64,000 bases of DNA, from positions 15,377,450-15,441,449 of the forward strand of contig CM074187.1 of assembly GCA_037179385.1 (NCBI GenBank), in the 5' to 3' direction. Source of the DNA: Holothuria scabra. Its lineage: Eukaryota; Echinodermata; Holothuroidea; Aspidochirotida; Holothuriidae. This document shows positions 47,340-59,485 of the stretch, piece by piece; positions within the stretch are counted from its first letter, which is position 1; every line of letters begins with the position of its first letter. Under the pieces are notes generated by a model that was not told the DNA's origin, did not search any database, and worked only from the letters and a program-made list of their open reading frames with translations. A program made the position numbers and the translations under genes.

Positions 47340-47760
47340 GTTTTTCCGACATAAACTGATTTTAGTTTCTTTTTCCTTTTTGTACACTTAAACTAGGTTC
47401 ATTTGAAACTCCCGTCGATCTTTCTTGGACTTAAAACGCGAAGAGTTTCCCGACTATTTCCTTAGAAAATACAGGAGTACGTCGATAGCTTTCCAGTTAG
47501 ATTTTCTTTTTGGGTGAGGAGAAGATCATCAGCCCGAAGAATGTCCTGCTCGAAGGACTATAAGCGGGGCGCCATAACGAGTAAGCGCGGAGTGTACCAA
47601 AAATTGTTTAAATGGCGACCCCAATGGCCGCCGAGCAAATGATATTTTCCCGGCTTGTGACAGTCGCTAAGTTGTCGCATTTTGAATATTTCGTTTGCAA
47701 TGTAATGCCACTTCAATAATCAAAGCCATATTCTGATGGCTTTTCACTCGGGTTTTGAAA
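47340..47760 (+). repeat. Degenerate hAT-like remnant
   Basis: Around 47557-47710 it carries a diverged copy of the AAGCGGAGCGCCA...GGCGCGGAGYGTAC module and the following TTTCCCGGCTTGTGACA / TTTGAATATTT blocks seen in elements at 52-53 and 58 kb. Ends not found. Confidence 0.4.
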
Positions 47761-48099
47761 GAACAACAAAAATATTCTACAACAAGCCCTTCAAATCCTG
47801 TGGTAATTCCCATTCCTAACCTAAGATATTCCAAATACCTCTACTTTTCAACAAGAACAAACACAGAATGTTTTAAAATGTGGGTACCGTTGCCTCAGAT
47901 TCCTTTTGTTTTTCTTTATAATTAAACGGCTTGTTTGTCAGTGTGTGAATGTTTCAATATCTTTTCCTGTAGATCAGGCTTACATTAACAGAACCATACG
48001 TACACAACCAACAATGTTGCTAAAATATTGCTTGAACGGCACCAAATTAATTAATAAATTGAATGCAATGTCAAGTTACGTGCCGCGATGATTCTGGAT

Positions 48100-48322
48100 T
48101 CTGGATGCTCATCCAGATACGATCTCAGTTTATTGTTTCAAGGTGAGTAAAGAAAAACTCAATTAATAATCAAAACACTCTCAGTACCATTCATGCTGTG
48201 TAATATAAGCTTTGGTACTCTGCATTATTTGAATTAGATGTCAATCAAAGAGCTGAGCCAATTAAGAATTTTGGTACCCCGTACCAAAATTGTAGTTTGG
48301 GACGAGAGGTTTGACCCTTTAA
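48100..48322. mobile_element. TTAA-type MITE, left-truncated copy
   Basis: Matches the inner part and right end of 34983-35287 (CTCATCCAGA, CAATCTCAGTTTATTG-like, CAAAATTGTAGTTTG) and ends GAGGTTTGACCCTTTAA. The left inverted end is missing. Confidence 0.65.
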
Positions 48323-50095
48323 GCAGAAAACGCTTGGTTCAAAGTAAAACTTTCAGGGAAAATAAAAATTATAACAAAGATTTGGAAATATTTGAGTAGT
48401 TTGTAACGAAAAGGTTTTCCTCAGCCCCCCCCCCCCCCCATCATAAGGTACCGTAGACTTGAAAAAAACTTTCCAAAATGGTTGAAGTCTAAAGGTAAGT
48501 AATAATTAACTTTTAAGGGAGCTTTTTGAATGTCGCCGAGAAGTCTCAATCCGCACTCCTTAGGTAACATTACGTAACAACAATGATCTTCAGTTGACAT
48601 GCTATCTCAGATACATGCTAACAGGAAACGAACCCACCAAATATTCAAATTTCCTTATAGGAAACCCTGAATCTAAATATTTTCTGCAATACAAGCTCCG
48701 TGTTTACAAATGTGTGAAAGGACCCAAATATTCGGCTAGCCCGCGTGCCGCAAATTATGTTCATAATACAGTAGTATTAAGTTTTATTCAAAAAATGAGA
48801 CGAGTTATGGCATTTACTTGTTTTATTTAAAAAAAATCGTTCTCCTCGAAGAAAGAAGCGAAAAATTTAGCATAAAAAATGTACCTTTTGGTCAATGGGG
48901 TAGGGTGTGGTGCAAATTTGTTCCCCTCTCCCCCACTTTCATATTGTTTCCTCAGCCATTGTCATATTTAATTGGTTATAATGTTATAATGTAAAATTAG
49001 TCTTCACAGTCAGTAAGTTTAAAAACAATTCGGAATATCCATTTGGCATTTAGTTGAAAAGGGGTGCAAAGAGGACAAAAAATACGCGCCATTCCCAAAT
49101 AACCAATCATCCCTAGAGTTCTCTAGATCACGTACCAAATGCAATTCTGCAATTCGTATAGACGAATCCGATTAGCGCCTGTTTTTAGTGACTGTGGGCC
49201 GCATTAGTGGGGTCCATCAGCCAAAAATCGTCTTTATTTATTGTTTACAAGGATTTCAAACCCTCATATTTCGTGAATTTGGAGAATTTAAGATACAAAT
49301 TAGTGTAAAACCATCCATTTTAGAGTTAAGCAAGGAAATCGAAAGATTTAAAGGTGACGGACCCCAGTTATGGCCGACTGAAATCAGACCATCACTTGCT
49401 GTCCGGATTCGTGTATAAGGCCGACTCAACCTTAGGGATTTGGACAATGATGAACTTGACTGTATTCTGTGTACAAACATAAACGGTTGTTCCACATATC
49501 ACAATCTGATAAGGTGCACGGGAGGCTAATCAATAGTTCACGAACTGTACTAGTAAAGTTTTCATTGAAAAGCAAATATCAAAGTTACGTATACACTGAC
49601 CTATATTCTCAGAAATACCAATGAATAACTTTGTTGATAGTTGTAGTTGATGTTATGATGGCATTATACGCAAAAAATCTATGTAATCACTTCGATAGCT
49701 ATATAGACAGATAGAGAACGGTATGTAAATACACCGGAACTACTTTGTGTCTTTATAGTAGTGTCATGGGGATCTAACGCAAGCGGTCTTTGTGGCCCTT
49801 TTGACCTTGATCCTTTGATATTTCCTCTGGATGAGAATTCAAATCTGCCGGTAGAAAACTGCTTAGGCCTAAATAGAGTTAACACGATGCATAAAAGTTT
49901 TTTTTATATTTATCCGGTGTGTAGCGGGGTATGGCATTGTTGAAGCTCAGAGTCGACCGGCATGGGTTGCCATACATAATTGTTTCCACACCCTGATAAA
50001 AGGTTTCCCGAACCTGGCCGTATAGCCTAATACCCGAAATCCAAAACGCAATTTCCTAAAATTTGAGTCAAAGCAAATCCTATCCTAGAACTCCT
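48323..50095. other. Intergenic sequence; nothing recognised
   Basis: No supported coding exon or repeat border; a poly-C run at about 48425. Confidence 0.35.
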
Positions 50096-50314
50096 CCCAT
50101 GACAAAAGGAACCGCGTGTTTGGTCCAACAGTAAGAGCATCCGATTCTCATGCGGAAGGCCCGCCGGCGGGTTCTATTCCCAGGTTGAGTCATGGCAAAG
50201 ACTCTAAAAATGGAACCTACTGCCGTTGTGCGTGATGTTCCGCATAAGCAATGGAGTACGGAAAATAAACCAGTGAGCCACAACTGTTATCAAACTAATA
50301 AACCCATGACAAAA
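50096..50314 (+). mobile_element. tRNA-derived SINE with perfect 12-bp target duplication
   Basis: The body 50108-50302 is flanked by exact CCCATGACAAAA at 50096-50107 and 50303-50314. The head has an A-box-like TGGTCCAACAGTAAGAGC and a B-box-like GGTTCTATTCC (50170-50180) at tRNA-like spacing, followed by a unique tail starting CATGGCAAAGACTCTAAAAA. Such RNA polymerase III-type elements are copied by LINE machinery. The head is too altered for a functional tRNA. Confidence 0.82.
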
Positions 50315-50348
50315 CTCTTCAAATTAGCCTATTTCACCCGACAAGTTG

Positions 50349-51364
50349 TGCATGGACAGGGGCGGAATTTGATCTCTGAAAGAAGGGGGGGCAAATTCGG
50401 GCAGACTACCAAACGGCGCCGCAGGAGCGCGAAGCGCTCCCCCTAACGGAATGGGGTCCAGGGGCCCACCTTAGGGCCCCTGGTGGGGATCCAGGGGGCG
50501 AATCGATAATGCAGAGGGTGCAGGGAGGGAGAATGGATGCCCCAGATCTTCTTTTCAGATAGCCAGGGGGCTTTTCATATGATGTGAATTCAGCCCTTGT
50601 CTATGATGGGGCTGCGAAGCGCGCGTAAAAATTTAAAGTTTAAGACATCTCGATACAACTGAATGAAAATTAGAGAAAGGATGGGCCACTTTTAACCTTA
50701 GCTGGATAATTGTGCCTCCCTAAAGACATTCTTATTGAAGCACAAACATACTCTGGTTTCCTATATAGTCTTTTTCAGGTGACTTTCACAGAGCCGTTAC
50801 CTGCAAAGGGGCGCGAGGATCGCGCTGAAAAAAATGAATTTTTACATCATATCAATAGTGAGATTGAAATAAAATTAGACAAAGAGTGGTCCCTTTTCAC
50901 TACATCTGAAGAAGGGTGGCCCCTGAGAATATTTGTACTTAGCAAAAACGTACTGTTGGTTCCTATATAGTCCTTTTCATGAGATTTTTTTATAGAGTCC
51001 TTCTCTGTGATGGGACGGGCAGAACACGCAGAAAAAATGGACTTTGAGACATATCAATAGAGAAATTAATGGAAATTTAAGAAAGGGGTGGGTCCCTTTT
51101 CACTTCAGCTGAAAAATAGTGGAGCTGCAGATTAGGGTCAAATAAGATCATCGTCCTTTCAGAAAGCTTGGTGCACCTGATCAGAGAAGGGGACCAGAAG
51201 ACGACCGCCTCCCTGCCTCTCCCTTTCACTAGTTACGGTAGACCTTCAGCTGTGTACGACCCGGACACTGGTGTTAAGTTTCAATGACAACGGAAGAGGT
51301 GTTCCACAAGAAGTTACCCCACCCCCCCCCCCCTTGCCCCCGTAATCCCGCCTATGTGCATGGA
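50349..51364. mobile_element. 1.0-kb non-autonomous hAT-like element (copy D)
   Basis: Element 50357-51356 starts CAGGGGCGGAATTTGA and ends TAATCCCGCCTATG (imperfect inverted ends), with exact 8-bp flanks TGCATGGA at 50349-50356 and 51357-51364. The interior has C/G homopolymer edges and three diverged tandem units of about 190 bp (CCTATATAGTC...GGTCCCTTTTCAC). No transposase. Confidence 0.85.
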
Positions 51365-51935
51365 TTTTTGTTAAGCTCGTGGTATTCACATTTGCGCTCC
51401 TCACATTCTAAGATATATAGCTTGGACTTAGGCCTAGAAGTAGGCCTGGAATGTATCTTACAACCCAAAGTAAAATGTTCATGAAACAAATCAATATGAC
51501 AAAAGTTAATGCCAATTTTTATTTTGAAAACCGAAGTAATATACCTTCAGTCCTCAAATTACCTGGATTTTTCTTCAGTTCCCGAAAAATACCCGAAATC
51601 CCTCCACTTTACTAAAACTTACCGTTTTCGGGGAAATTTCCCTGCCAGTTGAAACATTTGCATACATATGTAGAATCCACCCACGCTGGGAGAGGCTTAC
51701 CCTATTAAGCATACTTTTGGGCAGGAAACATCGCCACGATAATGAAACTGTGGCAGAAAGTACTTCCCATGCAAACCACTGGAAACAGCTCGTCGCGGGC
51801 CTACCCCGAGTATCGGGCTCTGTTTTCTCAGCACTTCAGCTTCCAAAACCACTGAGAAATACACTGAACAAGGAATATGCCGTAAAAAGGAATATGCCGT
51901 AAAGCCTTCTACGCAGGTAACACGGGCCCTGCAAT

Positions 51936-51989
51936 TTAAAGGCCTAATCCTCTCACGCCCAAAGAGTTCCAGGTCTCCTTACATACTGA
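51936..51989. mobile_element. TTAA-type MITE, left piece (split)
   Basis: TTAAAGGCCTAATCCTCTCA corresponds to the left end of the MITE at 34983-35287; the colinear match stops near 51989, where a hAT-like element begins, and resumes at 53886. Confidence 0.65.
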
Positions 51990-53885
51990 ATTGCCCGACA
52001 GGGGCATCAGTATTTCAAGGCCCCGACAAAGGCGATGAGTAGGTCCCGGTGGGACGTGACTTGGCAGAATTTGAGGCGCGCTAAGCGCGCCGAAATTTTT
52101 GATTTGCTTTTTAACAGATATATTACTTAAAAATCTGGAGTTTATTTTGAAGAAAAAAAAAAAATTTGAAAGAAATTTGGCTTTTGTAAAGACCATTAAA
52201 AAGTCGGGGTGTTTATTGAAGAAGCTGTACCTCATATGGGCAAAATCAAAAACTTTTTATACGCGACAGCTGAAATTCTGTTGGGGTCATACATTTAATC
52301 GTTCTAGGCGTACGAACTAAGGTCTCAAGACGAGACTAGAAGTTTGCCCGAAAAGTTTTTACCTTTTTTAAACGAAAATTTGAAAGTTAAGAGTTTATTA
52401 TAATGCAGAAATGTTGGAATTCAATATTAAAAAAAAAAATTTTGGTAAGGTTATAGCCTATAATGAAAAATTTTGGTTCTTCATTACGTGATATGCCTTT
52501 CAAGAGCAAAATTAGGTAAAATCTCGGGGTGATTAACAGAGATGGCTTTGGTTATTTGTTGTACCGAGTATCCATCGAAACTGGAAAATTTTGTCACGTT
52601 TAATACTCTGAAGCTTATATTGGGGAAAATTTTATTCTTTTCACGAATTTTGGGGGTTTTATGGCAAAGTCTGACTTTCTTATAAGATAAATCAAGTAGG
52701 GGGTGATTTGCAGTTTTGGTAGGGTTACTGAATATTATAAAGCAGATTACGGCCCTCAGACCATATTGAAAAATTTTCCGGCGGAAAAAGTTTGGCATTC
52801 CATATACGATATATTTGAAGTTTTATATTTTTTATACTGAAATAGGCGCACGGGAGCGTTTCAGTTTGGGAGGGGCAGAATTCGTTTTGTCCGAAAAATA
52901 TAATCCTGCCCGAAAGACTATCTAAGTGGAGCGCACAGATATTTTGAAAAATTGAGAACCCGCAGACAGCAGGAAAATGCATTTCCCGGGCTAGTAACTA
53001 GAAACAAAGTTGTCATTATTTTGAGCTTTCTCTCGCAATAAAGTTTTAGCTTTATAATACGGTCCCAAAACGAAGAGTAATGTGCAAGCGTTTACTGTTC
53101 TGTTAAATTATCTGTTCGGCCAAAACACAACCTAAGCGGAGCGCCACTATCAGTTGGCGTGGAATGTACAGAAGAAAATTGTTTTAAAAAATCTAACCCC
53201 TCAGAAAGCCGGAAATGGTATTTCCCAGACTTGTAACTAGAAATGAAACAGTCGTTATTTTGAGCTTCCCTTTGAAATGAAAGTTTCACTTCAATAGAAA
53301 AAACTCCAACTTATTAAGTGATCAGAAAATTACCAGATAAAAGGTACTGCTACAATTAGATGCAATGGTGCACGTGGTCTCTCTTCGGGGGGGGGGGGGG
53401 GAACTATGCAATTGAAAACATACCACTGTATTTGACTCTGGTACTACGAATCTTCGTTGTATTCAATTGCAAGATCCACTAAACAACTAATAGATGAAAT
53501 TTTCTACCTGACTGCCCGAATTCCAGGCAATAAATGATTCTACTTCCAACGTATTTAAAAATATGTCACGTTACAACTATCTTCACGTTTTTCACAGTTT
53601 TTAGGCCTCCCCGAAAAATGTCGTCGGGGGATGAGATAGAACAAGGTACACGGAATAATGTTCAGAGCTAAGAAGAAGTGATTGAAAATCAACTCCAATA
53701 TGCATTGAAATAGCATTTCAAAACAAAAACTATGTTCAAAATCACCCACCCAGTAACGTCAGTCCTTGTAGGTTTTTTTTAGTTTTTATTTTTATTTTTT
53801 ATGCCTCCCCGACGAAATCACCGACCTTCCTCGACGGGTGAGGGGTGGCATGGCCCGCCCCCCCCCCCCGCTGGCGCCACCAATG
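51990..53885 (+). mobile_element. Non-autonomous hAT-like element (copy A)
   Basis: Colinear over about 1.5 kb with copy B (57680-59477): GCCCGACAGGGG, GGTGGGACGTGACTTGGCAG-like block, GGCGCGCTAAGCGCGCC palindrome, CGGAGCGCCAC module, poly-G run, then CACGTTACAA. The right end CCGCTGGCGCCACCAATG matches the copy B end. The extreme left TIR is lost. It splits a TTAA-type MITE. Open frames here are non-coding by comparison with copy B. Confidence 0.8.
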
Positions 53886-54125
53886 CTTAAATTCATCCTC
53901 GCCCAGACACAATCTCAGTTTATTGTTTCAGGGTGAGTAAACAAGACCCCATTGTGTAATCAAAACACCCTCCGTACAGTACATGCTCTGTAATATGAGC
54001 TTTGGTACTCTGGGCAATTTAAACTTGCTATCAATCAAAGAGCCGCGCCAATTGAGAATTTCTATGGACTACTACAGAAATTCTAGAAACGGAGAAGGGG
54101 TGCGGGGGATAAGAGAATTAGCCAT
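53886..54125. mobile_element. TTAA-type MITE, right piece (split)
   Basis: Resumes the MITE at CTTAAATTCATCCTCGCCCA and continues through CAATCTCAGTTTATTG and AATATGAGCTTTGGTACTC. The right end is diverged. Confidence 0.65.
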
Positions 54126-55344
54126 GTAAGTTGCATCTATGTTCCAGCTCCCTGGTTGCATCCAAAGGTCTACTAAGTTTTAGTGTTGAAATTCTATATT
54201 CTGGAAATGGGCTACTATTTCAATATGTAAATTTTGGTTGTTTTGTATTTGTATCTTAATAAGTGCAAATTTGTCTTCGTTCAAAAATCAACGAAAGTAC
54301 GTGTGGCATAAGTTTAAAGTTATACAAATACCATTTGACAACATGCTCCATGCCAAGTATTGATAACTTTTGTTCATTGTGTAGTATTCCAAAAGAAATC
54401 CTGTACATTGACACTGATACTTGTGAATTCAATGGTTGTTTATGAGGGTGAGGATAGGGGGGTTGGGGGTATCAGTTATTTGGTGGAGGGTTCTTAGGGG
54501 ACAGGGACCCTCATTTGGGAAAATGCCTACCCCTGACGCAACTTGGTGCAACAACATTGTGAAATTGTTAAGTATCAGTGAATTTCGTTTCCCTAGATAT
54601 AACTTTCGATAAAAAAAATCAAGAAATAATAGAACAAAGTTAGGATAATCTTCCCCCAGAATTTTAAACTTTTTCTTAGTGCAGAATTTCATTTTCCTTA
54701 AAATTTTGCCTAAGGTGAAAATAATGCTTAAATCCGAATACTTATACATAAACCTATTCCATTTCACAAATTGTAGTACGATATGTTGAGGTTTCTATTA
54801 GTGTGTGCGGGGGGTTCCGAAACTTCTTAAAAATGTTTCACAAAACCCGGCAGAATATTTTCCAAAGATGGTTAACCTACCAGACAGCCAGGCGCGGCGG
54901 AACGGAAAAATTTGAAAAACCTTCATCACTGAATAATATTTCTCGATTTTTCTTTCTAGAATGCATGTCACAGAGAAACGTTTTTCCACCTTCGTGCTCC
55001 GCACCCCAACCCCCACCCACAAATAAAGAAGAGTTTCAGAATCAGGTGACGATTACAGCAAGACATCATGGTGGCCTGAAATGTAGTGTAGTAGATGAAC
55101 CACAAAAGGACCATCCACTATTTACAGCATCTGCAATACGCCTTTTAAGTCGGCCCTGACGAACAGTCTGGACGAGTCTGTGTATCTCATTACCAAAGGG
55201 TGTGATTTTAAGGTATGCAATGTGCTATCTATACATGGTAAACATTTAAACCCTTTCTAAGCTTTCACACAGCCTCGATTTTCCGAAAACTGGTAAGTCT
55301 TTTACCTTTATTATTACCTGTATCATATCCGTCTTATTTTAGCT
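54126..55344. other. Intergenic sequence, possibly old TE-derived; no gene recognised
   Basis: Contains CCAGGCGCGGCGGAACGG (about 54888), reminiscent of the neighbouring hAT-like elements, but no ends could be paired. The longest open frame has no family signature. Confidence 0.3.
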
Positions 55345-55450
55345 AACCATCCCAACCAACCCAACCCAACCCAAACCAATCCAAACTGCACTAACCAAAC
55401 CCAACCCAAGCAAACCCAAGCCAAGACAAGCCAAGCTAAGCCAATCCAGG
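55345..55450. repeat. Degenerate (AACCC)/(AAGCC) low-complexity tract
   Basis: Runs of CCAACCCAACCC changing to CCAAGCCAAGCC. Pentanucleotide-based and imperfect. Confidence 0.8.
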
Positions 55451-55483
55451 GAAACCATACTAAATCAAACCGATCAACCAACA

Positions 55484-57083
55484 GCAGCATCCAGTGGCGT
55501 AGCCAGGATGGTATATTTGGGGGGCCTAGGTAACAAGTGGGGGGGGGGGCCTGGTACCTCCGAGGGTCAGGCACGGCAAGACTATCTAAGCGGAGCGCCA
55601 CCATGGGTTGGCGCGGAGCGTACAAGAAAATTTTGGGCTTTAAACCCCTCCAGATGGCCGGAAACGGCACTTCCCACGTGTTTTAAGTTGGATGTACCCA
55701 GCCTTGAAATACGAATCTCATGTCTGCGATGTCTCAATAATGAGAATAAAAAATCAATCTATGAAAAAAGGCAATACATACACTTTTTAGGGACCCCAAA
55801 ACTGGGCACTTCTGATCTGTGGCCTGGGGGATGAGACTAAAGGGAGCCGGTATCTCCCTTTCCCTTGGGAAAAATTGTAAACTTCAGAAGCACGTAGATC
55901 GCAAATGCGGCAATATTTGAATCTAAGCGGAGCGCCACTATCAGTTGGCGCGGAGCGTACAAGAAAATTTTGGGCTTTAAAACCCCTCAAGATGGCCGGA
56001 AACGGCACTTCCCACGTGTTTTAAACTGGATGTACCCAGCCGCAAATGCGGCAATATTTGAATGGATTTCAGCTTACCTTAGGCAGTACCTCACCCTTTA
56101 ACAGGAAAACCAAAAGTAGTTGTGTCCCCTTCTGAGAAACTTTCTTTGCGTTAGATTTCCTAGATGCGAAATGGTGCTATGTTTGGCAAAACTTTGAACT
56201 GATTATAGGCCTGAGTTTTCGGATTTTCCCTTTTTGGGGAGCATGAAATATATAAAAATATTTTTACTTTTTGTAGAGATTTTACAAGAGACATACATAC
56301 TACCAAAGAAACAATGTGCAAAATGGTGCAGTAATTGTTCATCGGTACATTACGTAGTCAAAATTAAAATACTACGAATAAATCCCACAAAATAATTGAA
56401 CCTCAAAGCAGAAGTATGGATCATGTGGGAAACACATGAAATCCGGACCTTGTGGACATTTTACAAATCCCCCGGACGCCAGTGCCAACTAGTAAAAAGA
56501 GGACTTGTCGAAAAAAATCGTCCTACAGTGGCACTTGTCATGGGCAAGAGTGAGGCACGACATAGGCCTACTTGTTAAGGATGGAAGGGAAGAATTATCC
56601 GAAGGCAGTACCTTACCCTTATCTGCTTACGGCATATTTTGTGTATAATAAAGTATAGGAATGGTCGTGTAAGAGTGGTCTCCAGTGTACGATTGCCTTA
56701 TTTTCAGTAAATCAATCAGCCATCCGAAAGGCAGAAAGGGTCTTAACCTAACAAAGTCACATTAAAGTTTGTCGTCGAGACTTTCGTTTCATCTTCGAAG
56801 TGAAATGCAATAAACGACAGTGCAGATCACAAACGGTAGGCCTATCTAATTTAGTGAAAGTAGGCATTTTAAAGTTATTGCTTGATTTCATACATACGGA
56901 CAAAATGTGTTTTACACACATTCATCCATGATTTTTTTTTTTTAATTTTTGCACATTTTTTTATTTGTTTCAATTACTCTATCAGGACTCAAAAAATCTG
57001 GGGGGGGGGGGGGCCTGGAGAAAATCTGGGGGGCCTAGGTCCCCCCAGGCCCCCCCCCCCCTGGCTACGCCACTGGCAGCATC
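55484..57083. mobile_element. 1.58-kb non-autonomous hAT-like element (copy C)
   Basis: Element 55492-57075 has perfect 16-bp inverted ends CAGTGGCGTAGCCAGG / CCTGGCTACGCCACTG and exact 8-bp flanks GCAGCATC at 55484-55491 and 57076-57083. G/C homopolymers adjoin both ends. A roughly 125-bp block is duplicated inside (about 55580-55705 and 55918-56042). No transposase. Confidence 0.95.
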
Positions 57084-57671
57084 ACTTTTCTTTCAAAACA
57101 CCACTGCTATTGACAAAAAGAAATGAACTGAAATTCTCATTTCATCCTCTTGAAGAATGAAAAACGGTTGATTTTATACGGATGGTAAAACTTCTTAAAA
57201 AATGGTTTACTTAATCTGTCTCAGCATATGGCTTCCCTGCCAAGTCGTTCTTGTGTTACTTATTTACTGCGCTTTCTTAAAGATGTCTCTTTGTCTTTGG
57301 ATTCCGGACACAGTGTGCATGTCATTTACCCTGATTTTTTTCATTTATAATATTGACAGCTTTGTCTTATCTCGTTTAAGTTAATTTGTTATTTACATAT
57401 ACAGGAATGTTAGAAACAGTGGCATAGCTGAAGGGGCAGGGGGATTTCCCCTCTCACTTTGAAAAGTGAAACTGAATTCGAAAATTTGCTATATGAGACA
57501 TTAGTGGTCAACCAGAGTGTGGTTTTTCCAAGTTTTCCTTCATAAAATTCCGAATTCTTATCAATAAAAGCTGAATATTTTTAACTATTTGTTTCCAACA
57601 GCATAGCTTTTCCGCGCGCTTTGCGCCCCCAAAATAAGATCTCGAAAGCAGCAAGTACTCCCTCACAAATC

Positions 57672-59485
57672 AGTGTGGTCAGGGGTGACGCCAGGATTTG
57701 CCCGACAGGGGGGGGCCAAGCTCCCCGACAGGGGGGGGGGCCAGCAATTCAAATCCCCGACAAAGGTGGTGACATAGTCCTGGTGGGACGTGACTCGGCA
57801 GAATTTGAGGCGCGCGCAGCGCGCCGAAATTTTGGACCCTCTTTTCAACAAATACTTAAAAATCTGGAGTTTAATTTGAAGAAAAAAATTAAAACTTTTG
57901 AAACAATTTTGACTTTTGGAGGGACCATAAAAAAGTTGGGGTGTTTATTGAAGAATCTATCCTTCATATGGGCAAAATCAAACGCTAACGTTTTGTACGC
58001 AACAGCTGAAATTCTGTTGAGGTTTTGCATGTAACCGCTCTAAGTTTACGTACTAAGGTCTTAAGACGAGACTAGAACTTTGCCAGAAAAGTTTTTCCCT
58101 TTTTTAACGAAGATTTGAAGATTAGAAGCTTATTATATTGCGAAAATTTTGGGATTTAATATTAGAAATCTGTTTTTTGCAAGGTTAAAATGACAAATTT
58201 CGGTTCTTTATTAAGTGATATGCCTTTCAAGAGCAAAATTAGGTAGAATGTCGGGGTGATTTAAATTTTAATTTTTAAGTGCTGTACTGAGTATCCATCG
58301 ATATTGGAAAATTTTGTCACTTTGAACAATCTGAAGCTTTTATTGGGGAAAATTGTAATTTTATGACAGACCTTCTTATAGGAAAAATAGTTTTGTTGGG
58401 GTTACTGAATATCATTAGGCAGATTAAGGCCCTCGGACCATATTCGAAAATTTTCCCGCGGAAAAGTTTGGCTTGACATATATTTGAAGTTTTTTATCTT
58501 ATATACTGAAGTATAAAGGCGTACGGGAGCGTTTTGGTTTGGGAGGGGCAGAATTTTTTCCCGAAAAATGTAATCTTGTCCGAAAGGGCACACAGATTTT
58601 TTTTGAAAAATTGAGAACCACCAGACAGCAGAAGAGGCATTTCCCGGGCTGGTACGGTAATTAGAAACTAAGTAGTCATTTATTTGAGCGTTCGCATGCA
58701 TTGTTTCGGTAAGTAATCTGTTCGGCCAAAACATCTAAGCGGAGCGCAACCACCAGTTGGCGCGGAACGTACTACAGAAAATTGTTAAAAAAATCTAGTC
58801 CCTCAGACTGTCAAACAGCCGGAAATGGCATTTCCCAGACTTGTAACTAGAAATGAAGCCATCGTTATTTTGAGCTTTCCTTTGAAATGAACATTTAAAT
58901 TCAACAGAAAAAGGTACATCTTGCTATAAGTGAATCAGAAAATTCCCAGATAAAAGGTACTGCTTCAATTGGATGTAATGATCTTGTCCCTTTTTTTTGG
59001 GGGGGGGGGGGGGGGCTGTGCAACGGAATTGAAATCATACTAATGTGTTTGACTGTACTAGGAATCTTCGTTGTATTCAATTGCAAGGTCCGAGCTGAAA
59101 TTTTCTACGTGAATGCCGTAACCCCAGACTATAAATGATTTTACTTCCGACGTATTTGAAAATACGTCACGTTACAAGGAGGTTTTAAATGAATTTTCAG
59201 TCAGACTTATGGGGAGACATCCTCACGCTACTGTTTATCATTATGTGTAGCTCAAAACATCCTGGCCGATTCTCATTACCGTTGCTAGAATTCGGCTGTC
59301 GGAGCAGGCCAAATGGCAGATCATTGGGCACTGCATGCACATGAACAACCTCTCGTCTGTTTTTTGTCAGGAAAATTCGGAATTGTGAGTTTCCTTGAAG
59401 AATATGGTCTTCTAGTGAGCAAAACCAAGTGGTCCCCGACGTGGGGCAATGCCCCCCCCCCGCTGGCACCACCCCTGAGTGTGGT
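57672..59485. mobile_element. 1.8-kb non-autonomous hAT-like element (copy B)
   Basis: Element 57680-59477 starts CAGGGGTGACGCCAGGATT and ends GCTGGCACCACCCCTG, flanked by exact AGTGTGGT at 57672-57679 and 59478-59485. Same family as 51990-53885; the last 300 bp differ between the two. No transposase ORF. Confidence 0.93.

Noticed and set aside
47612..47719. Small 35-residue ORF beginning ATGGCGACC
   Set aside because: It lies in a degenerate copy of the hAT-like module and has no family signature.
50112..50196. Functional tRNA gene
   Set aside because: A- and B-box-like motifs are present but acceptor stem and cloverleaf do not form cleanly, and the unit is flanked by a 12-bp duplication with a non-tRNA tail, so it is a SINE.
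52099..52320. Small ORFs shared between 52.1 kb and 57.8 kb
   Set aside because: The shared peptides arise from two copies of one non-autonomous hAT-like element; frames are broken differently and there is no transposase motif.
55345..55450. Interstitial telomere tract
   Set aside because: The unit is AACCC/AAGCC, not the animal telomere hexamer CCCTAA, and it is very irregular.
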